Origin: an uncultured Bacteroidaceae bacterium
GTDB taxonomy: Bacteria > Bacteroidota > Bacteroidia > Bacteroidales > Bacteroidaceae
Length of the DNA: 64,000 nt
Direction: 5' to 3'
NCBI GenBank assembly: GCA_934271655.1
Contig: CAKQRW010000006.1
Location: forward strand, 1-64,000
The notes beneath the pieces were generated by a model. It was not told the DNA's origin. It saw nothing but the letters and a program-made list of their open reading frames with translations, and ran no database searches. Within the stretch, counting starts at the first letter, position 1. Each line of letters starts with the position of its first letter. Both the position numbers and the translations under genes were made by a program. This document shows positions 53,901-62,516 of this stretch, one piece after another.

Positions 53901-54776
53901 ATGAGGAAAATCATATTTGCAATTGTTTTTTTTGCGTGCATTGCAAATGAAGCTGGTGCGCAGCTTTCTGTATACTCAGATGGCAAAGTAGGAATAGGTA
54001 CGCCAAGTTCTGTGACACCTGTTTCCACACTCTCTATTGTGGAGGGCAAGGAAGGGTATGAGGCCGCTGTGAAAGGCTCTCGTCGGGGCATCTTTGGCCT
54101 GTCGGAGGGTCAATATCTTAACTGGTCCTACGGCTTGTATGGCAAAAGCCTTTGCAGCCACGCAAATTTTCAGACAGGAGTGGCGGGGGTGTCAGAGATA
54201 GAAAAGGCGCAGTCTTCAGGCAGAACTTATGGGGTGCTTGGAATTGCAGGCAATGCCACTAGTGGATGGAATTATGGTGTATATGGCCAGCTGAATGGCA
54301 CAAACAATGGCGCTGGTGTCTACGGCACTGCTACGCATAGAGAGAATGGCTCATGTGTGGACGGCCGTTACGCGGGCTATTTCAATGGTGCGACAAAAGT
54401 GAATGGCAACCTCACTGTGACAGGCTCAATAAGCGGTGTCTTAATAAACAAAGCCTCAAATTCCTCAGTTGTGACTGCGCTGTCAGAAGAAAACAACGAC
54501 AATGCTTTCTCCGACAGATTGTCAAAGCTGTCCGCCACATGCTATTACGTTGATGACTGCGCAGGGACTGCAAGTGCTATGAATGCAGCATCTGACACAG
54601 CGAGTGTTGTTTCTCCCGCAAGCGAGATTTTGACATTGGCAGCAGAGCGAAAGCATTATGGATTGGATATAGAAAAATTGAGGGAGTGTTTTCCAGAGTT
54701 GGTTTACGAGCAGAAAGACGGTACTGTTGGCGTCAACTATATAGAAAGGATTAGATGTTGTAGCTCCAGGTGTTAA
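53901..54776 (+). pseudogene. Secreted tail-fibre-like protein, 3' end replaced by foreign sequence
   Basis: About 291 residues from MRKIIFAIVFFACIANEAGA Q, a signal peptide. The middle is glycine-rich and repetitive (YGLYGKS, GVAGVSE, YGVLGIAGNA, YGVYGQLNG, GVYGTATH), like phage-tail-fibre or surface repeat proteins of Bacteroidota. The end HYGLDIEKLRECFPELVYEQ then KDGTVGVNYIE is the start of the usual C-terminal chaperone-like (endosialidase S74-like) motif, which normally continues for about 30 more residues. Here the frame becomes RIRCCSSRC and stops, because the DNA from about 54748 on belongs to a subtilase in another frame. The C-terminus is therefore lost. Confidence 0.7.
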
Positions 54777-55248
54777 CATTTTGTCAACATTGCCTAACAA
54801 TATAACAGGGTACAAAAGTGGTACATCCATGGCCAGCCCTCATGTGGCGGGAATTGCGGCGTTGATATTAGAACGTAATCCAGAGCTGACGGTCAACCAA
54901 GTTGAAGGCATCATATGTAGCAATACAAAGAAACTGCCTGATGTGGATTTTAGTGAATCGGAGACGTATGGTTCTTGGAACACAGGCTATGGGTATGGCC
55001 TTGTCGATGCATATAAATCGGTCATAAACACTCCTACTGTGATTTATGTTCAGAATGAAAAAGTCACAGGCACAAGAGAAATTTATGCCAATAATGTTTA
55101 TATTGGAAATGATGTAACAGATAGGAAAGATAAGGGAGCTGTGGTTATAGGGCCTGGGAATATTACGATTAAGGCAAAGTTTACAGAGATAAAGAATTCT
55201 ACATTCATTCCATTAGGCACTACATTTAAAATAAAAAACGACATATAA
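54751..55248 (+). pseudogene. Subtilase (S8 peptidase) C-terminal fragment
   Basis: From LDVVAPGVNILSTLPNNITG onward the frame encodes the end of a subtilisin-like protease: YKSGTSMASPHVAGIAALIL contains the catalytic serine (GTSMAS). It is followed by a helix and a beta-rich C-terminal region (TREIYANNVYIGNDVTDRKD). The catalytic Asp and His domains are missing, and an in-frame stop lies at 54742-54744 just before it. A TTG at 54781 could start translation, but the product would have no complete active site. The sequence directly continues the truncated tail-like gene, showing a join of two unrelated genes. Confidence 0.8.
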
Positions 55249-55269
55249 CATATAAAATCAAGTAAGTAT

Positions 55270-56355
55270 ATGAATAAGTGTATTTTGAGAATGGCTATGT
55301 CGCTTATACTATGTACAAGCACTGCTGTTGTTAATGCTGAAAAATTAACATATGAGGATGAAGATGAGGATGAGTATGCATGGGCAATAGCTACTTTTGA
55401 TGGTGAAAAGGAGCCTGAAGTCATAGAGTATTTTGGTGAAAATGAAAAGGGAACCAACGGATTGGAGTATTTAAGAATATTCCGAAGGAACTCTGATGGA
55501 AAAAGATACAGATATAATGAAAAATTAAGTTATGGATTAAGATGGTCTGATAAGAACATTTACATATATGATTTCAATAGGAATGAAGAGCGTTTAGCTT
55601 TTGACTTTTCGCTATCTGCAGGAAACTGTTTCACAACTTATAATGGAGTGGAGTGGATTGTGGAATCAGTGAAAGACACTCTTGTGAATATTTCATTTAT
55701 GGGAGAGGGGGCATTGAGCAAGAAAAAACTCCTCAACGTATGCTCTTTGGATGGATGTTTCCGCGACAAATGGCTTGAGGAATATGGCTCGCTTTCAAAT
55801 CACATGATGATTCTCCCACTAAATGAGAAGCGGAAATATAAGATGTTATGGATTGCGCATAAGGTAGGTCATAATCTAATAAAGACGCTTGCTTCAGACC
55901 CGTTTTATACTCTTGACACAGGTTACTCAGAAGACTATGATTTGTATTCTGGAAAAGAAATCTTTACTTGTTCATACGAGAACGGGAGGTTGAATGTGGA
56001 TTTTGAATGTCGTACATCAAATCGTCTATATTATCTTCTATACAGAAAAAACGATGATTTCCACGTTGTATATAGTCATGAACTCAGTCCTGCAACTGAT
56101 TGTGACGAGGGTGGCGTAAAAGGTTCATTTGTTCTCACAGGGGTGCCAGCACCACAATGCGGCAAATACACAATGCACATGACATCGGCTGGCGGCTCTC
56201 AAAATGATGCAACGGAAATAAGGGATTGGAAAAATGGTATGTCCGGCATGCCAGAGAAGGTTTCCGTGTACGATGCGCAAGGCCGCAAGCAAGCCATCAG
56301 CAACAAGGGCGGCATCAACATCATAGGAGGACAAAAGGTTTATATGAAACAATAA
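55270..56355 (+). CDS. Secreted protein of unknown function with T9SS-like C-terminus
   Basis: A 361-residue protein: MNKCILRMAMSLILCTSTAV VNA signal peptide, then an acidic stretch (YEDEDEDEYAW), a beta-rich body (FDFSLSAGNCFTTYNGVEWI) and a C-terminal segment MPEKVSVYDAQGRKQ followed by NKGGINIIGGQKVYMKQ. That end resembles the type IX secretion sorting domain (VYD..GR, KG.NI....KV.MK). It is more AT-rich than frdCAB downstream. It starts 21 bases after the subtilase remnant, so it may have been part of a surface-protease locus. Function not recognised. Confidence 0.72.
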   Translation: MNKCILRMAMSLILCTSTAVVNAEKLTYEDEDEDEYAWAIATFDGEKEPEVIEYFGENEKGTNGLEYLRIFRRNSDGKRYRYNEKLSYGLRWSDKNIYIYDFNRNEERLAFDFSLSAGNCFTTYNGVEWIVESVKDTLVNISFMGEGALSKKKLLNVCSLDGCFRDKWLEEYGSLSNHMMILPLNEKRKYKMLWIAHKVGHNLIKTLASDPFYTLDTGYSEDYDLYSGKEIFTCSYENGRLNVDFECRTSNRLYYLLYRKNDDFHVVYSHELSPATDCDEGGVKGSFVLTGVPAPQCGKYTMHMTSAGGSQNDATEIRDWKNGMSGMPEKVSVYDAQGRKQAISNKGGINIIGGQKVYMKQ

Positions 56356-56395
56356 AACAAACTCAATTTAATAACTTAAACTTTAAAAACAATTT

Positions 56396-57103
56396 ATGTG
56401 GTTATGTAATTCTTCAATCGGAAGGAAAGTCATCATGTCTGTATCGGGCATGGCGCTTATCCTCTTCCTGACGTTTCATGGTTGCATGAACGTAGTGGCG
56501 CTCTTCAGCCAAAGCGCGTACAACCAGATTTGCGAACTGCTCGGTTCGAACTGGTATGCCATCGCGGCAACAGCGGCTCTTGCGTTCCTCATGGCAGTCC
56601 ACTTCGTCTATGCCCTCATCCTTACTGTCCAGAACAGAAAGGCACGTGGAAACAACAAGTATGACATCACAGTAAAGCCAGAGAAGGTAGAGTGGGCAAG
56701 CCAGAACATGCTTGTGCTCGGCTTTATCGTTCTCGCTGGTCTGCTTCTCCACCTCCACGACTTCTGGGCACACATGATGTGGGCTGAGATAGCTGGCACA
56801 GAGCTCAGCATCGCTCCAACAGACGGTTTCGGATGGATAAAGGCAACATTCGCCAATCCTGTATTCACAATCATCTATCTCGTGTGGATAGTAGCCATCT
56901 GGTTCCACCTCACACACGGATTCTGGTCAGCCATGCAGACACTTGGCTGGAGCGGACACACATGGTTCTGCCGTTGGAAGACTATTGGCTATATATGGTC
57001 AACAGTGGTGATGGCTCTCTTCGCTATCGTAGCTATCGCATTCGCCCTCTGCCCAGACTGCCTTGGCGGCATTGACGGCAAGGTGCTTCCTTTCTGGATG
57101 TAA
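56396..57103 (+). CDS. frdC: Succinate dehydrogenase/fumarate reductase cytochrome b subunit
   Basis: Membrane anchor of 235 residues with five predicted helices (VIMSVSGMALILFLTFHGCM, WYAIAATAALAFLMAVHFVY, MLVLGFIVLAGLLLHLHDFW, VFTIIYLVWIVAIWFHLTHG, TVVMALFAIVAIAFALCPDC). Conserved histidines in these helices (LTFHGC, VHFVY, LHLHDF, WFHLTHG) fit a di-heme, single-subunit anchor as in the Bacteroides and Wolinella enzymes. It passes electrons between menaquinone and the FrdAB subunits. The start MWLCNSSIGRK is the usual one. First gene of frdCAB. Confidence 0.93.
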   Translation: MWLCNSSIGRKVIMSVSGMALILFLTFHGCMNVVALFSQSAYNQICELLGSNWYAIAATAALAFLMAVHFVYALILTVQNRKARGNNKYDITVKPEKVEWASQNMLVLGFIVLAGLLLHLHDFWAHMMWAEIAGTELSIAPTDGFGWIKATFANPVFTIIYLVWIVAIWFHLTHGFWSAMQTLGWSGHTWFCRWKTIGYIWSTVVMALFAIVAIAFALCPDCLGGIDGKVLPFWM

Positions 57104-57134
57104 AATCATAAACAAAACATATACATAGAATATT

Positions 57135-59117
57135 ATGGCTATCAATATAGATTCAAAAATTCCTGAGGGACCAGTAGCTGAGAAATGGTCTAACTATAAG
57201 GCACACCAGCGCTTGGTGAACCCAAAGAACAAGCTCAAGCTTGATGTCATCGTTGTAGGTACAGGTCTGGCAGGCGCCAGCGCCGCAGCTTCTCTCGGCG
57301 AGATGGGCTTCAATGTGCTCAACTTCTGTATCCAGGACTCTCCTCGCCGCGCTCACTCTATCGCAGCACAGGGAGGTATCAACGCAGCAAAGAACTACCA
57401 GAACGACGGCGACTCAGTATATCGCCTCTTCTACGACACAGTGAAGGGCGGCGACTACCGCGCCCGTGAGGCAAACGTGTACCGCCTCGCAGAGGTGAGC
57501 AACTCTATCATCGACCAGTGCGTGGCACAGGGTGTGCCATTCGCCCGTGAGTACGGCGGCACATTGGCCAACCGCTCATTCGGTGGAGCGCAGGTGTCTC
57601 GTACATTCTACGCTAAGGGTCAGACAGGTCAGCAGCTCCTCCTCGGCGCTTACTCAGCCCTCTCAGCACAGGTGAAGGCTGGCAAGGTGAAGCTCTACAC
57701 TCGCTATGAGATGCTTGATGTTGTCATCGTTGACGGCAAGGCTCGCGGCATCATCGCAAAGAACCTCGTGACAGGCAAGCTGGAGCGTTTCTCTGCCAAT
57801 GCTGTCGTGATAGCTACAGGCGGATACGGAAACACATACTTCCTCTCAACAAATGCCATGGGCTGCAACGTCACAGCTGCAATGTCATGCTACCGCAAGG
57901 GCGCTTACTTCGCTAACCCATGCTACGTGCAGATACACCCTACATGTATACCTGTTCACGGTGACAAGCAGTCTAAGCTCACACTCATGTCAGAGTCTCT
58001 CCGTAACGACGGACGTATCTGGGTGCCAAAGAAGCTTGAGGACGCTAAGGCTCTCCAGGCAGGCACAAAGCAGGGATATGAGATTCCAGAGGAAGACCGC
58101 GACTACTATCTGGAGCGCCGCTATCCAGCGTTCGGCAACCTCGTTCCACGCGACGTGGCTTCACGCGCAGCAAAGGAGCGTTGCGACAAGGGCTATGGTG
58201 TCAACAACACAGGTCTCGCCGTGTTCCTCGACTTCTCTGAGTCAATCCAGCGCCTTGGCCTCGACACTATCCTCCAGCGTTATGGCAACCTCTTCGACAT
58301 GTATGAGGAGATCACAGACGTTAACCCAGGACAGAAGCGCGCTACAGTCAATGGTGTTGACTACTACAACCCAATGATGATCTTCCCAGCTATCCACTAT
58401 ACAATGGGCGGCATCTGGGTAGACTATGAGCTGCAGACATCTATCCCAGGACTCTTCGCCATTGGTGAGTGCAACTTCTCAGACCACGGAGCCAACCGTC
58501 TTGGTGCATCAGCCCTCATGCAGGGTCTGGCAGACGGCTACTTCGTTCTTCCATATACAATCCAGAACTATCTCGCCGACCAGGCTATCTGGCCACGCAT
58601 CTCAACAGACGCACCTGAGTTTGCTGCTGTGGAGAAGGCTACAGAGGAGCGCATCCAGAAGCTGATGAACATCAAGGGAAAGCGTTCTGTGGACTCTATC
58701 CACAAGGAGCTCGGACACATCTGCTGGGAATACATAGGCATGGGACGCACAAAGGAAGGCTTGGAGAAGGGCATCAAGCTCATCGACGAGCTTCGCAAGG
58801 AGTTTGACACCAACCTCTTCATCCCAGGAAGCCGCGAAGGACTTAACGTGGAGCTTGACAAGGCTATCCACCTTGACGACTTCATCACTATGGGTAAGCT
58901 CATCGCTTACGACGCCCTCTCACGTGAGGAGTCTTGCGGTGGCCACTTCCGTGAGGAGCACCAGACAGAGGAAGGTGAGGCAAAGCGTGACGACAAGAAC
59001 TTCTTCTATGTCGGCTGCTGGAAGTATGAGGGCACAGACGCTGCCGCTCCATCACTTATCAAGGAGCCGCTCGAGTATGAGGCAATTAAGGTACAAACAC
59101 GTAACTACAAGAACTAA
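57135..59117 (+). CDS. frdA: Succinate dehydrogenase/fumarate reductase flavoprotein subunit
   Basis: Catalytic subunit of 660 residues that interconverts fumarate and succinate with covalently bound FAD. The FAD Rossmann motif is VVGTGLAGASAAASLGEMGF. The flavin-linking histidine is in SPRRAHSIAAQGGINAAKNY. Catalytic and substrate residues lie in HPTCIPVHGDK, the capping-domain region and RLGASALMQGL. Compared with the E. coli form it is longer, as in other Bacteroidota. In these anaerobes it mainly works as fumarate reductase at the end of the succinate pathway. Codon use is strongly biased, as expected of high expression. Confidence 0.96.
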   Translation: MAINIDSKIPEGPVAEKWSNYKAHQRLVNPKNKLKLDVIVVGTGLAGASAAASLGEMGFNVLNFCIQDSPRRAHSIAAQGGINAAKNYQNDGDSVYRLFYDTVKGGDYRAREANVYRLAEVSNSIIDQCVAQGVPFAREYGGTLANRSFGGAQVSRTFYAKGQTGQQLLLGAYSALSAQVKAGKVKLYTRYEMLDVVIVDGKARGIIAKNLVTGKLERFSANAVVIATGGYGNTYFLSTNAMGCNVTAAMSCYRKGAYFANPCYVQIHPTCIPVHGDKQSKLTLMSESLRNDGRIWVPKKLEDAKALQAGTKQGYEIPEEDRDYYLERRYPAFGNLVPRDVASRAAKERCDKGYGVNNTGLAVFLDFSESIQRLGLDTILQRYGNLFDMYEEITDVNPGQKRATVNGVDYYNPMMIFPAIHYTMGGIWVDYELQTSIPGLFAIGECNFSDHGANRLGASALMQGLADGYFVLPYTIQNYLADQAIWPRISTDAPEFAAVEKATEERIQKLMNIKGKRSVDSIHKELGHICWEYIGMGRTKEGLEKGIKLIDELRKEFDTNLFIPGSREGLNVELDKAIHLDDFITMGKLIAYDALSREESCGGHFREEHQTEEGEAKRDDKNFFYVGCWKYEGTDAAAPSLIKEPLEYEAIKVQTRNYKN

Positions 59118-59122
59118 TCACC

Positions 59123-59890
59123 ATGGCTGAAAAAGTATTAACATCATTCACAGTAAGATACTGGAAGCAGAACGGTCCTAAGGACACTAATGCTCATTTT
59201 GAAGAGAAGGTAATGAAGGACATCCCTGGTGATACTTCGTTCCTTGAGATGCTCGATATCCTTAACGAGCAGCTTATTGAGGAAGGCAAGGAGCCTTTCG
59301 TATTTGACCACGACTGCCGCGAGGGCATCTGCGGCATGTGCTCACTCTATATCAACGGTACTCCACACGGCAAGACTGAGCGTGGAGCCACAACTTGCCA
59401 GCTCTACATGCGCAAGTTCAACGATGGCGACACTATCACTATTGAGCCATGGCGCTCAGCAGGTTTCCCTGTAATAAAGGACTGTATGGTAGACCGCACA
59501 GCGTTTGACAAGATCATGCAGGCTGGTGGCTATACTACTGTCCGCACAGGAGCTCCACAGGATGCCAACGCTATCCTTATCCCTAAGAAGGACGCTGACG
59601 AGGCTATGGACTGCGCTTCATGCATCGGCTGCGGCGCATGTGTGGCTGCCTGCAAGAACGGTTCGGCTATGCTCTTCGTCTCTTCAAAGGTGAGCCAGCT
59701 GGCTCTTCTCCCACAGGGACGCGTAGAGGCTGCACGCCGTGCTAAGGCTATGGTGGCTAAGATGGATGAGCTTGGATTTGGCAACTGCACTAACACACGT
59801 GCCTGTGAGGCTGTGTGCCCTAAGTGCGAGACTATCGCCAACATCGCACGTCTCAACCGCGAGTTCATCAAGGCTAAGCTTGCTGACTAA
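59123..59890 (+). CDS. frdB: Succinate dehydrogenase/fumarate reductase iron-sulfur subunit
   Basis: A 255-residue electron-transfer subunit between the flavin and cytochrome b. The N-terminal [2Fe-2S] domain has DCREGICGMCSLYI and a later TTCQLYM. The C-terminal domain has CASCIGCGACVAAC for the [4Fe-4S] cluster and CTNTRACEAVCPKC for the third cluster. Starts 5 bases after frdA. A strong terminator follows, so the operon is frdCAB only. Confidence 0.96.
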   Translation: MAEKVLTSFTVRYWKQNGPKDTNAHFEEKVMKDIPGDTSFLEMLDILNEQLIEEGKEPFVFDHDCREGICGMCSLYINGTPHGKTERGATTCQLYMRKFNDGDTITIEPWRSAGFPVIKDCMVDRTAFDKIMQAGGYTTVRTGAPQDANAILIPKKDADEAMDCASCIGCGACVAACKNGSAMLFVSSKVSQLALLPQGRVEAARRAKAMVAKMDELGFGNCTNTRACEAVCPKCETIANIARLNREFIKAKLAD

Positions 59891-59924
59891 TATAAGTACA
59901 TATATTTATTATATACAAGAAAAA

Positions 59925-59955
59925 GGGCATGCGCAAACGCGCATGCCTTTTTTTA
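59925..59955 (+). terminator. Terminator of frdCAB
   Basis: GGCATGCG (59926-59933) pairs with CGCATGCC (59940-59947), followed by eight T residues. Confidence 0.93.
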
Positions 59956-60037
59956 TTGTAGGTAGTAAATCCCTAATTATGCCTGTTGATGAATGAAATC
60001 AAGTGCCCAAAATGTGTCTCTCATTTTGGGCATCCGT

Positions 60038-60189
60038 TGCCCAAAGCCTGGGCACTCATTGCCCAAGCCTTGTTCATTCGATGCCCAAGCCTTGTTCACT
60101 CGATGCCCAAGCCTTGTTCATCCGATGCCCAAGCCTTGTTCACTCGTTGCCCAAGCCTTGTTCATCCGTTGCCCAAGCGCTTGTTCACA
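60038..60189. repeat. 22-bp tandem repeat after frdCAB
   Basis: Seven units of TGCCCAAGCCTTGTTCAYYC plus two bases: 60038-60059 (diverged), 60060, 60082, 60104, 60126, 60148 (22 bases each) and 60170-60189 (diverged). Because 22 is not a multiple of 3, the run stays open in all three frames and gives spurious overlapping frames. It lies in a 649-base gene-free gap before the kinase gene. Confidence 0.9.
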
Positions 60190-60287
60190 GGCTGACTGCG
60201 TGGCGTTCTGTCGCAGACCAACTGGCAGACATGCCTAAAGGACGCTGAATGGATGGGCGAACGCTATATATGCTGTGTCAAAATGAT

Positions 60288-60373
60288 GTTTCTATGACAT
60301 TTTATTATGCTTTATAATGCTTCTATGACACTTCTATGATACTTCTATGACACTTTTATGATACTTCTCTGTC
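60288..60373. repeat. 11-bp tandem repeat
   Basis: ACTTCTATGAY units run at 60319-60329, 60330-60340, 60341-60351, 60352-60362 and 60363-60373, with an isolated unit at 60288-60298. ATGATACTT (60358-60366) also pairs with AAGTATCAT (60385-60393). No gene is seen in 60194-60539. Confidence 0.85.
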
Positions 60374-60539
60374 AATTTTATGAAAAGTATCATTATGTGT
60401 AACAGCTTGTATATTAGAATGATAAAGTTGAAGATTTGGCCTATAATGATACTTTGACACTTTTTTGTTGAAAAAACATTTATACGTGCGCGCGTACGCG
60501 TGAGAAGACAAAGCTTATGTCGCACATGCCAAGCTTGCC

Positions 60540-61274
60540 TCACTTTATTATTTTCCTTTTCATCTCCTTTCTTTTCTCAAAGGCTGTGAGCCTTTGTTCC
60601 ACATAGTCTGTAGCATCTTCTTCGTTCCAGTTTCTCAGCCTGGCGTAGAGTCTGATAATCTTATGCAGAGCTTTGCGCTCGTGTGTGATGCGCATGAGAG
60701 ACTTCAGGCAGGCTTTTTTTGTAGGTGCCGGACTGAAGGTGGATCGATTGGTGTCGATAGTAGTGACGTGGTAGCCATACTCTGAGTCATCCTCGTGATA
60801 AAGGAAGTTGGACAGGTTGGTGTCGCCATGAATGAAACCTTTCTCGTGCATGTCGATAAGGAAATGCACAAAGGCAAGCATCAGGCGCTCGTGTCCGTCA
60901 GGCTCTTCACGCAGTATGCGCATGTCGGGGTCGCCACAGTAGGTGGAGACGAAATAGCCTTGGAGGAAAAGTCCGTTGGAATAGACTTCGATGCAGGCTA
61001 TAGGCTCTGGGGTGCTGATATTCAGTTCGATCAGTCGCATGCCGAAGATGTAGGCGCGTCTGGCTTTGCTCGGACGTATGAAGGTGTAGTCGAAGCGCTG
61101 GAAGAAAAGAGGTGTCTTGAAGCGTTTCACCACGAGTTTCTCGCCTTCTATTGTGAATATTCTTACCTTGTTGCGACTGTCGTAGACCAGTTCGCCAGAG
61201 TGATCGAAGATTTCTGGAATGCTTTTGACAAACGAACGCAGGTGCTCGTAGCGCGGATTGATTTCTATCTTCAT
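60540..61274 (-). CDS. Lipopolysaccharide kinase, Kdo/WaaP family
   Basis: A 244-residue protein-kinase-fold enzyme expected to phosphorylate Kdo or heptose in the LPS core. Features are VRIFTIEGEKLVVKRFK (Lys), an Ala-rich RPSKARRAYIFGMRLIEL helix, the catalytic loop FIHGDTNLSNFLY (HGDxxxxN) and the metal-binding VTTIDTNRSTF (D-x-N in place of DFG). All key residues are present. It neighbours two glycosyltransferase genes, consistent with a surface-sugar region. Confidence 0.88.
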   Translation of the reverse strand: MKIEINPRYEHLRSFVKSIPEIFDHSGELVYDSRNKVRIFTIEGEKLVVKRFKTPLFFQRFDYTFIRPSKARRAYIFGMRLIELNISTPEPIACIEVYSNGLFLQGYFVSTYCGDPDMRILREEPDGHERLMLAFVHFLIDMHEKGFIHGDTNLSNFLYHEDDSEYGYHVTTIDTNRSTFSPAPTKKACLKSLMRITHERKALHKIIRLYARLRNWNEEDATDYVEQRLTAFEKRKEMKRKIIK

Positions 61275-61378
61275 TTACAATATTGATTTCTTTATGTGTA
61301 TAAGCTCAATAGCACATAGTGTAATGTGGTGCATGCTTAATCGTACAGTGATGTGTGTAACCTCGGTTTTCTTTCTCT

Positions 61379-61468
61379 TAAGCAGGTTCTCATGATTATT
61401 ATTAGGCTTGCTTCGTTATTATCCGGCTTGCTTCTATACTATAAAAAATAATTTTGAGCACCTGCTTA
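61379..61468. repeat. Palindrome-ended intergenic repeat, complete 90-bp copy D
   Basis: The left end TAAGCAGGTTCTCATGATTA (61379 on) and the right end 61447-61468 (GAGCACCTGCTTA) are 22-base inverted repeats with three mismatches. Between them GGCTTGCTTC is repeated. The right end overlaps the last codons and stop region of the GT90 gene (which ends at 61466), so the element was added at its 3' end. Confidence 0.7.
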
Positions 61469-62437
61469 TCTCTGTCCTGTCATTCTGAAATATTTGTCCA
61501 GTACGAGAAGGGAGATGAGCTTCTCTCGCTCTTTGTCCTTAAACTGCTCCACATACTCGTGCGCATGTGTGATGATTGCTTCAGCCTCCTCAGGATGTGT
61601 GGAGTAGTGGTTGAGACGTTCCTCCAGGTCGGAGAAGTCGGGCTTAATCTCAATATAGTGGTAATTGGGGATGAGGGTGCCCTCCATGAACCATGTCTCG
61701 CATGTGGGCTTTGGCATGACCGCCACAGAATTGGACGACATGACCCACTTGAGGTTGCTTGCCACATCGTTGCCCTCAAGAGCGAGTATGAACTTGTATC
61801 TCAGATGGTCGGCTATGGTCATTTTCTCCACATGCCATTCCCTGTGCTCGGGATAGTTGCGGCTTATGTCACCAAGGTCGCATGCAGGATTGCTAAAATA
61901 CTTCTCAAAGAAAGCCACTCTTTGTGGCTTGTCCTTTACTTTGCCCCTGAACACGGCCATATCTTTTTTCGCCTTGAAAGGGATTGTGTCTTTGACAAAG
62001 ATGAAGTGGCGCACCTTGTTGAGCTTCATGATGACTCCGTTGGCGTTGTCTCCAGCCACAGGCCGGCTCTTCACGATAGAAGGAGTGTCGGGAATGAAGT
62101 TGATGTCTCCTGGACGGAACACCCAGCGCAGTGCAGGCTTAAACCACCGCGTGTATTCGCGGGTGTCAAACCAGTACACCTTATGCCATCGTTTGTCATG
62201 CTTGCCAATGCAAGGAGCATCAGCCGGCAATTGCGCTCCCGGTGTGAGGCGGCAGTAGTAGTCCACCCGTCTGAGTATATAGTCCTTGTCCTCTCGTGTG
62301 TCGACACGTTTCAGTGTGCTTTCCAGCCTGCTTCTGTAGAGAGCATCGGGCACAAGAAGCCGCAAGTAGTTTTTAAGGAGATAAGTGAACTTATTGTTTT
62401 TGCCGCTGTGCAGCTTGTAGTATACTTTTGAGAGCAT
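61466..62437 (-). CDS. Glycosyltransferase family 90 (CAP10/LpsA-like)
   Basis: A 323-residue enzyme related to fungal CAP10 and bacterial LpsA transferases. GRVVFRG-type sequence appears as DMAVFRGKVKDKPQR. The family region DHLRYKFILALEGNDVASNL KWVMSSNSV is intact, followed by ETWFMEGTLIPNYHYIEIK. It probably transfers a sugar (often glucose or xylose in this family) during LPS or surface glycan synthesis. Stop codon and terminal residues lie in the palindrome-ended repeat. A TAACTTTG element at 62474-62467 may be its promoter. Confidence 0.85.
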   Translation of the reverse strand: MLSKVYYKLHSGKNNKFTYLLKNYLRLLVPDALYRSRLESTLKRVDTREDKDYILRRVDYYCRLTPGAQLPADAPCIGKHDKRWHKVYWFDTREYTRWFKPALRWVFRPGDINFIPDTPSIVKSRPVAGDNANGVIMKLNKVRHFIFVKDTIPFKAKKDMAVFRGKVKDKPQRVAFFEKYFSNPACDLGDISRNYPEHREWHVEKMTIADHLRYKFILALEGNDVASNLKWVMSSNSVAVMPKPTCETWFMEGTLIPNYHYIEIKPDFSDLEERLNHYSTHPEEAEAIITHAHEYVEQFKDKEREKLISLLVLDKYFRMTGQR

Positions 62438-62463
62438 AAACGAAATACATGAGGGTTAATTGG

Positions 62464-62494
62464 TTGCAAAGTTATAAAAAAAATTGTACCTTTG
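62464..62494 (+). promoter_or_regulatory. Promoter of the glycosyltransferase gene at 62517
   Basis: TTG (62464-62466), 20 bases, TACCTTTG (62487-62494), full consensus, 22 bases before the ATG. Its -33 region abuts a minus-strand -7 element (62474-62467) for the divergent GT90 gene, so the two promoters overlap and probably compete. Confidence 0.7.
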
Positions 62495-62516
62495 CAGTGA
62501 AACAAGAAAGAAAAAC

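Noticed and set aside
60038..60189. Possible CRISPR array or repetitive small protein
   Set aside because: No spacers. The run is open in all three frames only because the 22-base unit lacks stops, so no frame is favoured.
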